Program-made: the position numbers and the translations under genes
Notes under the pieces: generated by a model
Databases searched by the model: none
Told to the model about the DNA's origin: nothing
The model's input: only the letters and a program-made list of their open reading frames with translations
Shown here: positions 1 to 8,557 of the stretch, piece by piece
How positions within the stretch are numbered: the stretch's first letter is position 1
How the letters are laid out: every line of letters begins with the position of its first letter
From: PALSA-612 sp963776375
Lineage (GTDB): Bacteria; Actinomycetota; Thermoleophilia; Gaiellales; Gaiellaceae
Direction: 5' to 3'
Length of the DNA stretch: 64,000 bases
Assembly: GCA_963776375.1 (NCBI GenBank)
Contig: CAVZMF010000002.1
Span: forward strand, 558,001 to 622,000

Positions 1-955
1 GACGAACGAGACCGCTGTCGACGAGGGAGCCCAGCCGGTCGAGAACAGGCCTGCCGCCGTCTGCCCCGCAGACGGCCTCGGCGCTCGAGAGCGAGCAGCT
101 GCCCGCGAACACCCCCAGCGCCCGGAACGTGGCCTGCTCGTCGGGATCGAGCAGCTCGTAGCTCCACGCGATCGTGCTCCGCAGCTCTCGGTGGCGGGCC
201 GGCAGGTCGCCCGGCCCTCCGGTCAGCACCTCGAGCGGGTGGTCGAGGCGGGCGAGCAGCTCGTCGGGAGAGAGCAGGTTCGTTCGCACGGCGGCGAGCT
301 CGATCGCGAGCGGAAGGCCGTCCAGCCGGCGGCAGATCTCGCCGACCGCCGCTGCGTTCGTCTCCGTCAGCCGGAAGTCGTCCCGCACCGCCCGCGCGCG
401 TTCGACGAACAGCTCGACCGCGGGCGGTGCCGCCGCTGCGTCGTCGGCGCCTTCGGCCGGGGACAGGGCGAGCGGCCGGACGACGAACTCCTGCTCGATG
501 GACAGCCGCAGACGGGCGCGGCTCGTCGCGAGGGCCTTCACGAGCGGGCATTCCGCGAGCAGGCGCGCCAGGAGCGGACCGGCGTCCGCAACATGCTCGA
601 AGTTGTCGAGCACGAGCAGCAGCCGCCGGCTCCACAGCGCCGACTGCAGCTGCTCGAGACGGGACTCGCCTCCCTGCTCGTGGATCTCGAGGACGGAGCC
701 GATTGCGTCCAGCACGAGGCCTGGATCGCCGAGCGGAGCGAGCGGGACGTAGCGGGCGCCGTCGCCGAACTCGCCCGCGACCCTCGTCGCCACCTCGTGT
801 GCGAGCCGCGTCTTCCCGACCCCTCCCGGCCCCGTCAGGGTCAGCAGCCGAACGCCGGGTGCCCGCAGGAGCTGCGCGACGGCGGCGCACTCCTGCTCCC
901 GACCGACCAGCGACGTCGTCGAGGCCGGCAGACCGCGAACGCGGCTCGGGTTCAC
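1..955 (-). CDS. NB-ARC/LuxR-type ATPase transcriptional regulator, C-terminus beyond the window
   Basis: Read on the minus strand from a GTG at 955, the frame stays open to the left edge (about 318 residues seen). Residues 42-49 form a Walker A loop (GPGGVGKT), followed by a Walker B-type stretch (LLLVLDNFEHV), a sensor region with ATSRA, and the hallmark CRRLDGLPLAIELAA segment of NB-ARC/AfsR-type STAND ATPases. Such proteins couple nucleotide binding to a DNA-binding domain, usually a C-terminal LuxR helix-turn-helix after TPR repeats. That part would lie outside the window, so the DNA-binding type is inferred. The gene starts 5 nt after the stop of the PAS gene and is probably cotranscribed with it and with the SARP gene upstream. 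The longer plus-strand frames over the same bases are antisense artefacts. Confidence 0.85.
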   Translation of the reverse strand, partial: MNPSRVRGLPASTTSLVGREQECAAVAQLLRAPGVRLLTLTGPGGVGKTRLAHEVATRVAGEFGDGARYVPLAPLGDPGLVLDAIGSVLEIHEQGGESRLEQLQSALWSRRLLLVLDNFEHVADAGPLLARLLAECPLVKALATSRARLRLSIEQEFVVRPLALSPAEGADDAAAAPPAVELFVERARAVRDDFRLTETNAAAVGEICRRLDGLPLAIELAAVRTNLLSPDELLARLDHPLEVLTGGPGDLPARHRELRSTIAWSYELLDPDEQATFRALGVFAGSCSLSSAEAVCGADGGRPVLDRLGSLVDSGLVR

Positions 956-960
956 GCAGG

Positions 961-1362
961 CTAGTGTCGCACGTCGCAAGGCGACGGGTCGTCGCCCCGA
1001 GGCGCAGCCGGTGGGCAGCGATGCTCGCTGCGATCCCGGACGAGGACGAGCACGAGCTCGCCTGCGCTCCTGACCCTCATGCCAGAGACATCGGCGGGAA
1101 AGGAGCTGCCGGACACCCTGCGCAGGCTGAGGACGTTCGTCCGCGCATATCCGCGCTGGCGGACCGCGGCGAAGAACGCTCGCAGCGCTCCTTCCTGGCC
1201 GCGGTTTATGGAGGAGATCGACGTGGCCAGGAGCTCGTCCCGCTCGATGCCGAGCAGCGTCGCGGCTCCGCGGTTTGCGTACCGGATCGCGTCGCGACCG
1301 GGATCGACCACGAGTATCGCCTCCGCGGCCTCGGCGAGCAGCCGCTCGAACACAGGCCTCAT
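961..1362 (-). CDS. PAS-domain protein
   Basis: A 133-residue protein, starting at the ATG of MRPVFERLL just inside the end of the upstream regulator (stop at 1370-1372, 7 nt gap). The sequence reads as one PAS fold: EAILVVDPGRDAIRYANRGA followed by LLGIERDELLATSI, then FPADVSGMRV and a final strand ELVLVLVRDRS. PAS domains sense small ligands or redox state, or mediate dimerisation. No output domain is present here, so it probably acts through the neighbouring ATPase regulators. The order SARP, PAS, NB-ARC on one strand with very small gaps suggests one regulatory operon, or one long regulator split into pieces. The upstream in-frame ATG would overlap the SARP gene and is less likely. Confidence 0.72.
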   Translation of the reverse strand: MRPVFERLLAEAAEAILVVDPGRDAIRYANRGAATLLGIERDELLATSISSINRGQEGALRAFFAAVRQRGYARTNVLSLRRVSGSSFPADVSGMRVRSAGELVLVLVRDRSEHRCPPAAPRGDDPSPCDVRH

Positions 1363-1369
1363 GGCCGCT

Positions 1370-3235
1370 CTAGCCCGCGAATCGCTCGGCGAGGCGGGCG
1401 ACCGCGACATCGTGCGGCGCACCGTCGGCTAGCGGGAGCCAGTCCCGCTCGTACCCCGCCGCGAGCTGCCGCAGTCGACGACGGCGAATCGGCGAGAGGC
1501 TGTTCAGCAGGACGTCACGGTAGATGTCGAACCGAAAGCGGAAGCGGCTGCCGTCGACGAGGAGCAGCCCCCTGTCGCAGAGCCGTTCCAGATCCTCGTT
1601 CGTGCGCGCAGGGTCGGCCAGCAGCATCGGCGCCAGGGCCTCTGCCCTGAACGGCTGGGCGAGCGCCGACGCGTGCAGCAGGAGCCTGTAGGCGTGCGCG
1701 CCCTCGGCCCTGCAGCGCGCGAGCATCGTCTCGGCCAGCGTCTGCTCGATGGCATCGGGCTCGAGGGCACGCGCCACGGCCGTGACCAGCCGGGGATCGC
1801 CGCCGGTGCGCTCGTGAAGATTCGGAACGCCGAGTGCGGCGACGTCGGACGCAGTCAGTGCACCGAGCCGGAGTCGGCGGCTCGGCGTCAGGCGCCACAG
1901 AGGATGGTCTGCCCCGACGTCGTCCGTCCGGGCGGCGGCGACGAGCGCGACGGGTAGGGCGACGCAACGCCGCTGCAGGTACGCGAGCGCGCTGAACGTG
2001 GCCGGATCGGCCCACTGGAGGTCGTCGAGCACGAGGACGATGGGCGCGTGAGTCTGGACGAGCTCGACCAGAGACTCGAGCGAGTCCACTTCGGGGAAGT
2101 CGCTGCACCCGGCCGCGAGCCTCAGCTCGGGGAGGATCTGCCGCAGCGCGGGCAGCGACTCGAGATCGGGCTCGACGTCGCGCAGCGCGTCGCGGACGGC
2201 GGTGGCCAGCGGCACGTAGGGGAGGTGACGCTCGAGCTCGGAGCAGGTGGCGCGGCCGACGCGGACGCCTTCGAGGCTCGAGACGAAGCGGTCGAGGAGT
2301 CGCGACTTGCCGATGCCGCTTTCCCCCTCGACGAGCACCAGCGAGCACGAGCCGGCGAGCGAGCAGCGGACGCCGGACGTGAGCTGGTGCAGTTCGGCGG
2401 CACGTCCGATGAATGCGACCGGGGCAGGCTCGAGGCCGGTCTGCTCGGAGATCCGGTCGGGTCGCGGCAGCAGACTTTCCAGCTCGTCCTGGCGCAGGAT
2501 CGATCCCTGGAGCGCCTTCGTCTCCGGGAGGGGCTCGAGACCGAGCTCCCCGTCGAGCGTGCGCCGGAGACGCTGGAAGGTCTCGAGCGCATCGCGCTGC
2601 TGCCCGACCGCGTACAGGCCGAGCATCAGCAGCCGGTGCGCACGCTCGCTGAACCGGTCGAGCGCCACCGCCGCCTCGGCATGCAGCAGACCGGCCGGGA
2701 AGTCGCGCTCGAAGAAGGCGGCGTCGGCGGCATCGAGCCTCGCCCCGAGGATGCGGGCCCTGTAGGTGCCGCGAAGATCCTCTGCCCACGTCGCGTAGGG
2801 CTCGTCCTCGAGGAGCTCCCCTCGTACGAGGCCGAGGGCATGCTCGAGCTTCTGCCGCCCGGACGGTGCCGACAGCGTTTCCGCCTCCTTGAGCAGCCGG
2901 TCGAATCGATCGAGATCGACCTCGACGTGCTCCATCGCTGCCCGATACGCCTCCGGCTCGGTGGCGACCAGCTCGCGCGCCGGGGCGCCGTCCGGGCCGA
3001 GGCTCCGCCGGAGGACCGAGACATAGGTCGCGAGAGCGCCCGAGATGTTTTGCGGCAGGTCGTCGGCCCAGAGGAGCTCGGCCAGGCGATCCTTCGGAAC
3101 CCGCCGGCCGCGGGCCGCGAGCAGGATCTCCAGGACTCGCTTCGGCTTGATCCCGCCGAAGTCGCGCGGGCCGAGCTCGCGATTGCCGTCGAGGACGGCG
3201 ATCGGCCCGAACATCCGGATCTCCGTACGTGCCAT
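1370..3235 (-). CDS. SARP/AfsR-family regulator with BTAD and AAA ATPase domains
   Basis: A 621-residue protein starting at ATG 3235 (MARTEIRMFG). Residues about 1-95 are an OmpR/SARP-type winged helix (LDGNRELGPRDFGGIKPKR). Residues about 100-250 are a bacterial transcriptional activation domain (VDLDRFDRLLKEAE, then the tetratricopeptide-like GLYAVGQQRDALETFQRLRR). From about 280 an ATPase domain follows, with Walker A GESGIGKS near residue 309 and Walker B IVLVLDDLQWAD near residue 400. This is the AfsR/SARP architecture that controls secondary metabolism or stress genes in actinobacteria. It lacks a C-terminal LuxR domain. The frame continues upstream of 3235 without domain content, so the internal ATG is preferred. 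It heads a three-gene minus-strand cluster and is divergent from the small gene at 3390. Confidence 0.88.
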   Translation of the reverse strand: MARTEIRMFGPIAVLDGNRELGPRDFGGIKPKRVLEILLAARGRRVPKDRLAELLWADDLPQNISGALATYVSVLRRSLGPDGAPARELVATEPEAYRAAMEHVEVDLDRFDRLLKEAETLSAPSGRQKLEHALGLVRGELLEDEPYATWAEDLRGTYRARILGARLDAADAAFFERDFPAGLLHAEAAVALDRFSERAHRLLMLGLYAVGQQRDALETFQRLRRTLDGELGLEPLPETKALQGSILRQDELESLLPRPDRISEQTGLEPAPVAFIGRAAELHQLTSGVRCSLAGSCSLVLVEGESGIGKSRLLDRFVSSLEGVRVGRATCSELERHLPYVPLATAVRDALRDVEPDLESLPALRQILPELRLAAGCSDFPEVDSLESLVELVQTHAPIVLVLDDLQWADPATFSALAYLQRRCVALPVALVAAARTDDVGADHPLWRLTPSRRLRLGALTASDVAALGVPNLHERTGGDPRLVTAVARALEPDAIEQTLAETMLARCRAEGAHAYRLLLHASALAQPFRAEALAPMLLADPARTNEDLERLCDRGLLLVDGSRFRFRFDIYRDVLLNSLSPIRRRRLRQLAAGYERDWLPLADGAPHDVAVARLAERFAG

Positions 3236-3389
3236 CGATCGAGGGTAGGAGCCGCGCCGTGCGCTCCGCATCGGCAGGGTTGCCGATCTTTGCTGCCGCG
3301 ATCCGATCTGCAGCGTTCCGGGATGCCTAGGCAGGCCATCGTGATCCGTTTGAAAGGTTGTGAAAAGACCCGGCTGCGACCGTGCAGCC

Positions 3390-3611
3390 ATGGAAACCGC
3401 TGAATTCGACTTCGAGTTCGACTTCGACGACGCGCTGCCCGCGGACGAGACGCTGCGCATCCTCGACTGGAGGCAGAGCCGTTTCCTCGCGCTCGGCTAT
3501 CCGCTGGACGGCGCGACGCTGCTCGCCTGTGCTCCGGTCGACGTCCACGAGATCGAGCACCTGATCGAACGGGGCTGCCCGCTCGACCTCGCGGTCAAGA
3601 TCGCCGCCTGA
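3390..3611 (+). CDS. Conserved-looking small acidic protein, function unknown
   Basis: A 73-residue protein if read from ATG 3390; a GTG at 3360 would add ten residues but has its purine run (AAAGG) too close. The N-terminus is strikingly acidic and aromatic (FDFEFDFDDALPADE). It is followed by a helical body with WRQSRFLALGY and a C-terminal repeat-like stretch (DVHEIEHLIERGCPLDLAVK). No catalytic motif is visible. It is divergent from the SARP regulator, with about 150 bp between starts, and the SDR gene follows about 80 bp downstream on the same strand. Codon usage is typical of the window, which supports a real gene. No function is proposed. Confidence 0.68.
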   Translation: METAEFDFEFDFDDALPADETLRILDWRQSRFLALGYPLDGATLLACAPVDVHEIEHLIERGCPLDLAVKIAA

Positions 3612-3694
3612 GGCGCTCAGCTGAATCTCGCACAGCGAGACCGTTCGCGCCCGGCCGTCCGACTCATACACGCCCGCTGTACGCTAGCGCCCGC

Positions 3695-4447
3695 ATGGAT
3701 CTCGGCCTTCGCGACCGCCTGTGCCTCGTCACCGGCTCCACGAACGGGATCGGCCTCGAGACGGCGCGTCTGCTGGCGGCCGAAGGCGCGCGGGTCGCGA
3801 CCTGCGGGCGGAGCGACGCGCCCGGGGTCGGAGAGGCGGTGCATGTCCAGGCGGATCTCTCGCTGGCGGGCGAGCCGGAGCGGGTCGTCGCCGAGGCGGT
3901 GGAAGCTCTGGGCGGACTGCAGGTCCTCGTCAACAACGTCGGGATCGCCCGCCAGGCCAGGTTCGAGGACGTCCCAGACGAGGAGTGGGACGCGTACTGG
4001 CAGCTGAACGTGATGAGCTACGTGCGCGCATCACGCGCCGCCCTGCCGCACCTGCGCGCGGCCGGCGGCGCGGCGATCGTGAACGTGTCGTCGACCGCCG
4101 GCAAGCGGCCGTCGACCGGCATGCCGCACTACTCGGTGACGAAGGCCGCCGTACTCTCGCTCTCGCGCCTGCTCGCCGACCTGTACGCGAAGGACGGGAT
4201 CCGCTGCAACGCAGTCGCGCCCGGGCCGACGGCCACCGACGCCTGGCTCGGCGAGGGCGGCCTCGCCGACCAGCAGGGCGATCGCGAGGAGGTGCTGAAG
4301 AAGGTCGGCGCCGGCCGTCCGCTCGGACGCCTTGCGACGCCGGAGGAGATCGCGGCCGTCGTCGTCTTTCTCTGCTCCGAGCGAGCCGCCTACGTGACCG
4401 GGGCCGCGTGGAGCGCCGACGGCGGGACCGTCCCGATCATCATCTGA
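3695..4447 (+). CDS. SDR-family NAD(P)-dependent oxidoreductase
   Basis: A 250-residue classical short-chain dehydrogenase/reductase of usual length. The cofactor loop TGSTNGIG lies near residues 14-21, NNVG near residue 87, the catalytic Ser in the IVNVSSTAGK strand, and the YxxxK pair in HYSVTKAA. The substrate loop and the C-terminal VTGAAWSADGG motif are present. The enzyme should reduce or oxidise a carbonyl or alcohol group with NAD(P)H. The substrate cannot be read from sequence; FabG-like acyl reductases and sugar or steroid dehydrogenases share these motifs. It starts at ATG 3695 and stands alone between a small unknown gene and the large kinase fusion. Confidence 0.9.
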   Translation: MDLGLRDRLCLVTGSTNGIGLETARLLAAEGARVATCGRSDAPGVGEAVHVQADLSLAGEPERVVAEAVEALGGLQVLVNNVGIARQARFEDVPDEEWDAYWQLNVMSYVRASRAALPHLRAAGGAAIVNVSSTAGKRPSTGMPHYSVTKAAVLSLSRLLADLYAKDGIRCNAVAPGPTATDAWLGEGGLADQQGDREEVLKKVGAGRPLGRLATPEEIAAVVVFLCSERAAYVTGAAWSADGGTVPIII

Positions 4448-4483
4448 CGGAAGGGACTTGGGCCGTCCGGCCGTCTTGACGGT

Positions 4484-7400
4484 ATGGCGGGCGGCCGGGA
4501 GACTTGGTCCTCTGTGGCCGATCTGAGCACCGGCGCGGCCGTCGCCGGATATCGCATCGAGTCCGTGCTCGGCCACGGCTCGATGGGCACCGTCTACTCC
4601 GCCCTGGACACCGGGCTCGAGCGGCGCGTGGCGCTGAAGGTCCTCACGCCCGAGCTCCACCGCGACGAGCGCTTCCGTGAACGCTTCCTGCGCGAGTCGA
4701 AGCTCGCCGCCTCGCTCGAGCACCCGCACATCGTCCCGATCTACGCGGCCGGCGAGGCCGACGGCTCCCTCTACCTGGCCATGCGCTACATCGAGGGGCG
4801 CGATCTCGCGGCGTTGCTCAGGTCGCTCGGCCGGCTCGATCCGGAGCGCGTGCTCGCGATCGTCGGGCAGGTCGCTTCGGCGCTCGACGTCGCGCACGCG
4901 CGCGGGCTCGTCCACCGCGACGTCAAGCCCGCGAACATCCTCCTGACCCGCCACGGAGCCGAGGACGACTACGCCTATCTCTGCGACTTCGGCCTCGCCA
5001 AGCACACCTCGACGGTTTCGAGCCTGACCGGCAGCCGCGCGATCGTCGGCACCGTCGACTACCTCGCCCCGGAACAGATCGAGGGCAAGCCCGTCGACGG
5101 GCGCGTCGATGTCTACGCGCTCGGCTGCGTGCTCTACGAATGCCTCGCGGGCGCGCCGCCGTTCGAGCGGGGAAACGAGCTCGCAGCGCTGCTCGCGCAC
5201 GTGAACGACGAGCCGCCGTCGCTCTCGGAGCGACGGGCCGAGCTGCCGGAGGCGCTCGACACGGTCGTGGCCACCGCGCTCGCGAAGGACCGCGACCAGC
5301 GCTACGGAACCGGCCGCGAGCTGGTCGAGGCGACGGAGGCGGCGCTGCGGGGCGACGCGCCGAAGGCCGTCGAGCAGCCGAGGCCTACGACTGCGGCTTT
5401 GCGCACGTTCGTGTTCGCGGACGTCCGCGGCTACACGTCGTACACGCGCGAGCAGGGTGACGAGGCCGGCGCCGCGTTGGCACGCGACTTCGCCGCGATT
5501 GTCGAGGAGCTCGCACCCGAGCACACGGGCACGCTTCAGGAGCTACGCGGCGACGAGGCGCTCGTCGTCTTCGACTCCGCGCGCCGCGCGCTCCGCTTCT
5601 GCGTCGAGCTGCAGCAGGAGGTCGCTGCCAAGGAGCTTCCGCGCCCGGTCGGGATCGGGCTCGACGCCGGCGAGGCCGTGCCGGTCGAGGACGGGTTCCG
5701 CGGAGGGGCGCTCAACCGGGCTGCACGGCTCTGCGCGCTTGCGAAGCCTGGCGAGGTGCTTGCCTCGGACAGCGTCCGCGAGGTCGCCGGAGCCACCGAG
5801 GGCGTGGCGTTCGGCTTCCGGCGCGTAGAGCGGCTGAAGGGCTTCGAGAAGCCGGTCGGTGTGGTCGAGGTGCACCCAGCGGAACGCGCGCCGAAGCGGG
5901 AGCTCGGCCGCTCGGTGAAGCAAAGGCTCGGCGGGTCGCGGCCGAAGAGACGGCTCCTCGTGGCGGCTCTCGCGGCGGTGGTCGCGGTCGCGGTGGCCGT
6001 GCCCGTGGCGCTGCTCTCGGGTGGCGAGTCGGCCCAGGCGTCAGTCTTGAAGCAGGGAACGATCGGTCTCGTCGACGCGAAGACGATGAAGCCGGTCGGG
6101 ACGGTCGACGGGCTCGGCGTCCCTGACGCCACCTGGCGCGATCCGCAAGGGCAGATCTGGTCGCTCGATGCCGCGAGCGGGTCGGTTGCGCGGATCGACC
6201 CGAAGACGCGCAAGGTCACCGCACGCTTCCCGCTCCAGATCGACCCGGGGCCGCCGGCGTGGGGAGCGGCATCGTTCTGGATGGGCGACTACAGCCACGC
6301 GACCGTCGTCCGCTACGACCCGCAGTACGGGACGATCGTCAAGAAGATCGAGCTGCCGACGAAGGGCCTCGACTATCCAGACATCACCAACGGCCTCGTC
6401 TTCGGCGCCGGCTCGGTCTGGGCGGCCTACGGCAAGTGGCCCTTCCGGATCGCCCGGATCGACCCGGCGACAAACAAGGTCGTGAAGATCATCGACCTCC
6501 CCAAGAACCACGGCCAAGCACTGCTCGCATTCGCGAACGGCTCGCTCTGGGTCGCGAGCCAGGACACGGGACAAGTCTGGCGCGTCGACCCCGACACGTA
6601 CGGCGTCGCCGCGACCGCGAAGCTCCATGGCGGCTGGGTCGAGGACCTCCGCGTCGTCGGAGGCAACGCGTGGCTTCCGATCGAGAACGATCGCGCCGTG
6701 TGGAAGGTCGACGGGAGCGGGAATATCCTCAAGAGCATCACGACAGGCGACCTGCCGTACGCGCTCACGGACGACGGCACGAACCTGTTCGTGGTCAACA
6801 ACAAGGGCGCCAGCCTGTCGCGTATCGACACGACGACGGACGAGGTCACGACAGTGCACGTCGGGCACCGGCCGCAGGGAATCGCGGTCGGGGCGGGGCT
6901 CCTGTGGGTGCCGGTCGCCGAGAGCGTCGCGGACGCGACCGCGGGGCTCGCCGGGAAGAACGTCCTGCACGCGGTCACCGAGGGGGATCCGTACTTCAGC
7001 ACTGATCCCGCGCTGGCAGGCAACCCTGCACAGATGGCGCTCCAGCAAGCGATCGGCGCACGGCTGCTGCGCTATCCCGACAAGGAGCAGCCCGAGGGCG
7101 CGACGCTGATGGCCGAGATCGCCGATCTCCCGACGGTGTCGAACGGCGGCCGCACCTACACCTTCCACATCCGCAAGGGCTACCGGTTCTCGCCGCCGTC
7201 CGGCGCGCCGGTGACCGCGGAGGTGATGCGCTACTCGATCGAGCGCGCGGTTTCGCCGAAGATCACCGATCCCGGCGCCCAGGGCTACAACATGATCCAG
7301 GACATCGTCGGCTTCGACGCCTACAGAGCCGAGAAGGCCGCGCACATCTCCGGCATCCGCGCGAACGGCGACACGCTCTCGTTCACGCTCGCGAAGCCCG

Positions 7401-8533
7401 CGCCCGACTTTCCGGCGCGCATCTCGCTGAATGCCTTCTCCGCGGTCCCTCTCGGAACCCCGGCGCTTCCCCACGGCGTCGACCGGCCGATCCCCTCGGC
7501 GGGGCCCTACTACATCTCCGCGCACGTCGGCGACCTCGCCGAGGTCGTCAAGCAGAACCCGAACTACACAGGGCCACGGCCTCACGGGCTGGACGCCTTC
7601 GTCGTCGAGAACGGCGTGGACGCCGGCTCGGCCGCTCTTCGCGTCATCAACGAGAAAGACGACTACGCGTTTGCGGAGCAGCCCCCGTATCCCGACGACC
7701 TCTTGCCGACCTCGGCGTTCGCCCGCAAGTACGGCGCAGGGAGCGCGGCCGCGAAGGCCGGCCGTCAGCGCTACTTCAACCCGCCGTTCAGCGCAGTCCA
7801 GTCGTTCATCTTCAACGTGAACTCGAAGGCACTGGCCGACCCGACCGTGCGACGCGCGATCAACTTTGCGATCGACCGGAAGCGTCTTGCCGCGCTCACG
7901 GCATCGGACCCCTACGCGAGCCTGATTCCGCCGGGGATCCCGGGCGCCGGCGGTTCTGCGGTGTATCCGCTCAATGCGCCTGACGTAAGGCGCGCGCTCG
8001 CGCTGATGCGCGGCCGGCGCCTCGAGCTCGTCCTCCTGAGCGGCACGCCCGACGGGTGCCCGCGCTGCCCGGAGACGGAGAACCTGCTGCGGAGCGAGCT
8101 GGCGGCGATCGGGATCACCGTTCGTGTGAAGGTGACCGACGACCGGTTCACGAAGGCGATCTCGTCGAAGGACTGGGACCTCGTGTCGTTCACCTGGCTC
8201 CTCGACTACGTCGACCCGACCGACTTCGTCAACCTCCTCTTCGACCCGAAGGATCCGCTCGGCTACGGCTACCCCAACCCCCTGCCGACGGGCATCGACG
8301 ATCCGTGGCCAGCCCGTTTGCGCACCGCCCACGACGTCGGAGGCGCCGCCCGCGGAGAGGAGTACCGACGCCTGGTGTCCGGAATGCTCCGTGCCGCGCC
8401 GCCCGCTGCGCCGTACGGGACGCAGAACGGGCCGGCGCAGGTCTTCTCGAGCCGGATCGGGTGCCAGATCTTCCGGCCGCAGGACTGGGGCTACGTCGAC
8501 CTCGCCGCGCTCTGCCCGCGCGGAAAGAGCTGA
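4484..8533 (+). CDS. Ser/Thr kinase - class III cyclase - membrane - beta-propeller - solute-binding (SBP_bac_5) fusion protein
   Basis: A 1349-residue multidomain protein. Residues about 23-290 form a Hanks-type kinase: glycine loop from G30, VALK lysine K52, HRD at 144-146 with D146, DFG D168. Residues about 306-465 form a class III nucleotide cyclase-like domain with both metal aspartates (D313 in FVFADVRGYT, D357 in ELRGDEALVVF). One hydrophobic helix follows (about 489-512). The exported part contains repeated W-VAS/RIDP-type blades typical of YncE/NHL propellers (about 520-830) and then an oligopeptide-binding ABC solute receptor domain (about 834-1349, with TYTFHIRKGYRFSPPSGAPV). The layout suggests an extracellular sensor of a bound solute coupled to a cytoplasmic kinase and cyclase output. 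Whether the cyclase is catalytic is not known. No permease genes are adjacent. Confidence 0.88.
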   Translation: MAGGRETWSSVADLSTGAAVAGYRIESVLGHGSMGTVYSALDTGLERRVALKVLTPELHRDERFRERFLRESKLAASLEHPHIVPIYAAGEADGSLYLAMRYIEGRDLAALLRSLGRLDPERVLAIVGQVASALDVAHARGLVHRDVKPANILLTRHGAEDDYAYLCDFGLAKHTSTVSSLTGSRAIVGTVDYLAPEQIEGKPVDGRVDVYALGCVLYECLAGAPPFERGNELAALLAHVNDEPPSLSERRAELPEALDTVVATALAKDRDQRYGTGRELVEATEAALRGDAPKAVEQPRPTTAALRTFVFADVRGYTSYTREQGDEAGAALARDFAAIVEELAPEHTGTLQELRGDEALVVFDSARRALRFCVELQQEVAAKELPRPVGIGLDAGEAVPVEDGFRGGALNRAARLCALAKPGEVLASDSVREVAGATEGVAFGFRRVERLKGFEKPVGVVEVHPAERAPKRELGRSVKQRLGGSRPKRRLLVAALAAVVAVAVAVPVALLSGGESAQASVLKQGTIGLVDAKTMKPVGTVDGLGVPDATWRDPQGQIWSLDAASGSVARIDPKTRKVTARFPLQIDPGPPAWGAASFWMGDYSHATVVRYDPQYGTIVKKIELPTKGLDYPDITNGLVFGAGSVWAAYGKWPFRIARIDPATNKVVKIIDLPKNHGQALLAFANGSLWVASQDTGQVWRVDPDTYGVAATAKLHGGWVEDLRVVGGNAWLPIENDRAVWKVDGSGNILKSITTGDLPYALTDDGTNLFVVNNKGASLSRIDTTTDEVTTVHVGHRPQGIAVGAGLLWVPVAESVADATAGLAGKNVLHAVTEGDPYFSTDPALAGNPAQMALQQAIGARLLRYPDKEQPEGATLMAEIADLPTVSNGGRTYTFHIRKGYRFSPPSGAPVTAEVMRYSIERAVSPKITDPGAQGYNMIQDIVGFDAYRAEKAAHISGIRANGDTLSFTLAKPAPDFPARISLNAFSAVPLGTPALPHGVDRPIPSAGPYYISAHVGDLAEVVKQNPNYTGPRPHGLDAFVVENGVDAGSAALRVINEKDDYAFAEQPPYPDDLLPTSAFARKYGAGSAAAKAGRQRYFNPPFSAVQSFIFNVNSKALADPTVRRAINFAIDRKRLAALTASDPYASLIPPGIPGAGGSAVYPLNAPDVRRALALMRGRRLELVLLSGTPDGCPRCPETENLLRSELAAIGITVRVKVTDDRFTKAISSKDWDLVSFTWLLDYVDPTDFVNLLFDPKDPLGYGYPNPLPTGIDDPWPARLRTAHDVGGAARGEEYRRLVSGMLRAAPPAAPYGTQNGPAQVFSSRIGCQIFRPQDWGYVDLAALCPRGKS

Positions 8534-8557
8534 CGCGGACGTCTCTACACTTTCGTC

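Noticed and set aside
427..1650. 407-residue plus-strand frame near the left edge
   Set aside because: Antisense to the NB-ARC, PAS and SARP genes, which carry clear Walker and PAS motifs on the minus strand.
2048..3403. 451-residue plus-strand frame opposite the SARP regulator
   Set aside because: Mirror frame of the conserved regulator on the minus strand; no domain content.
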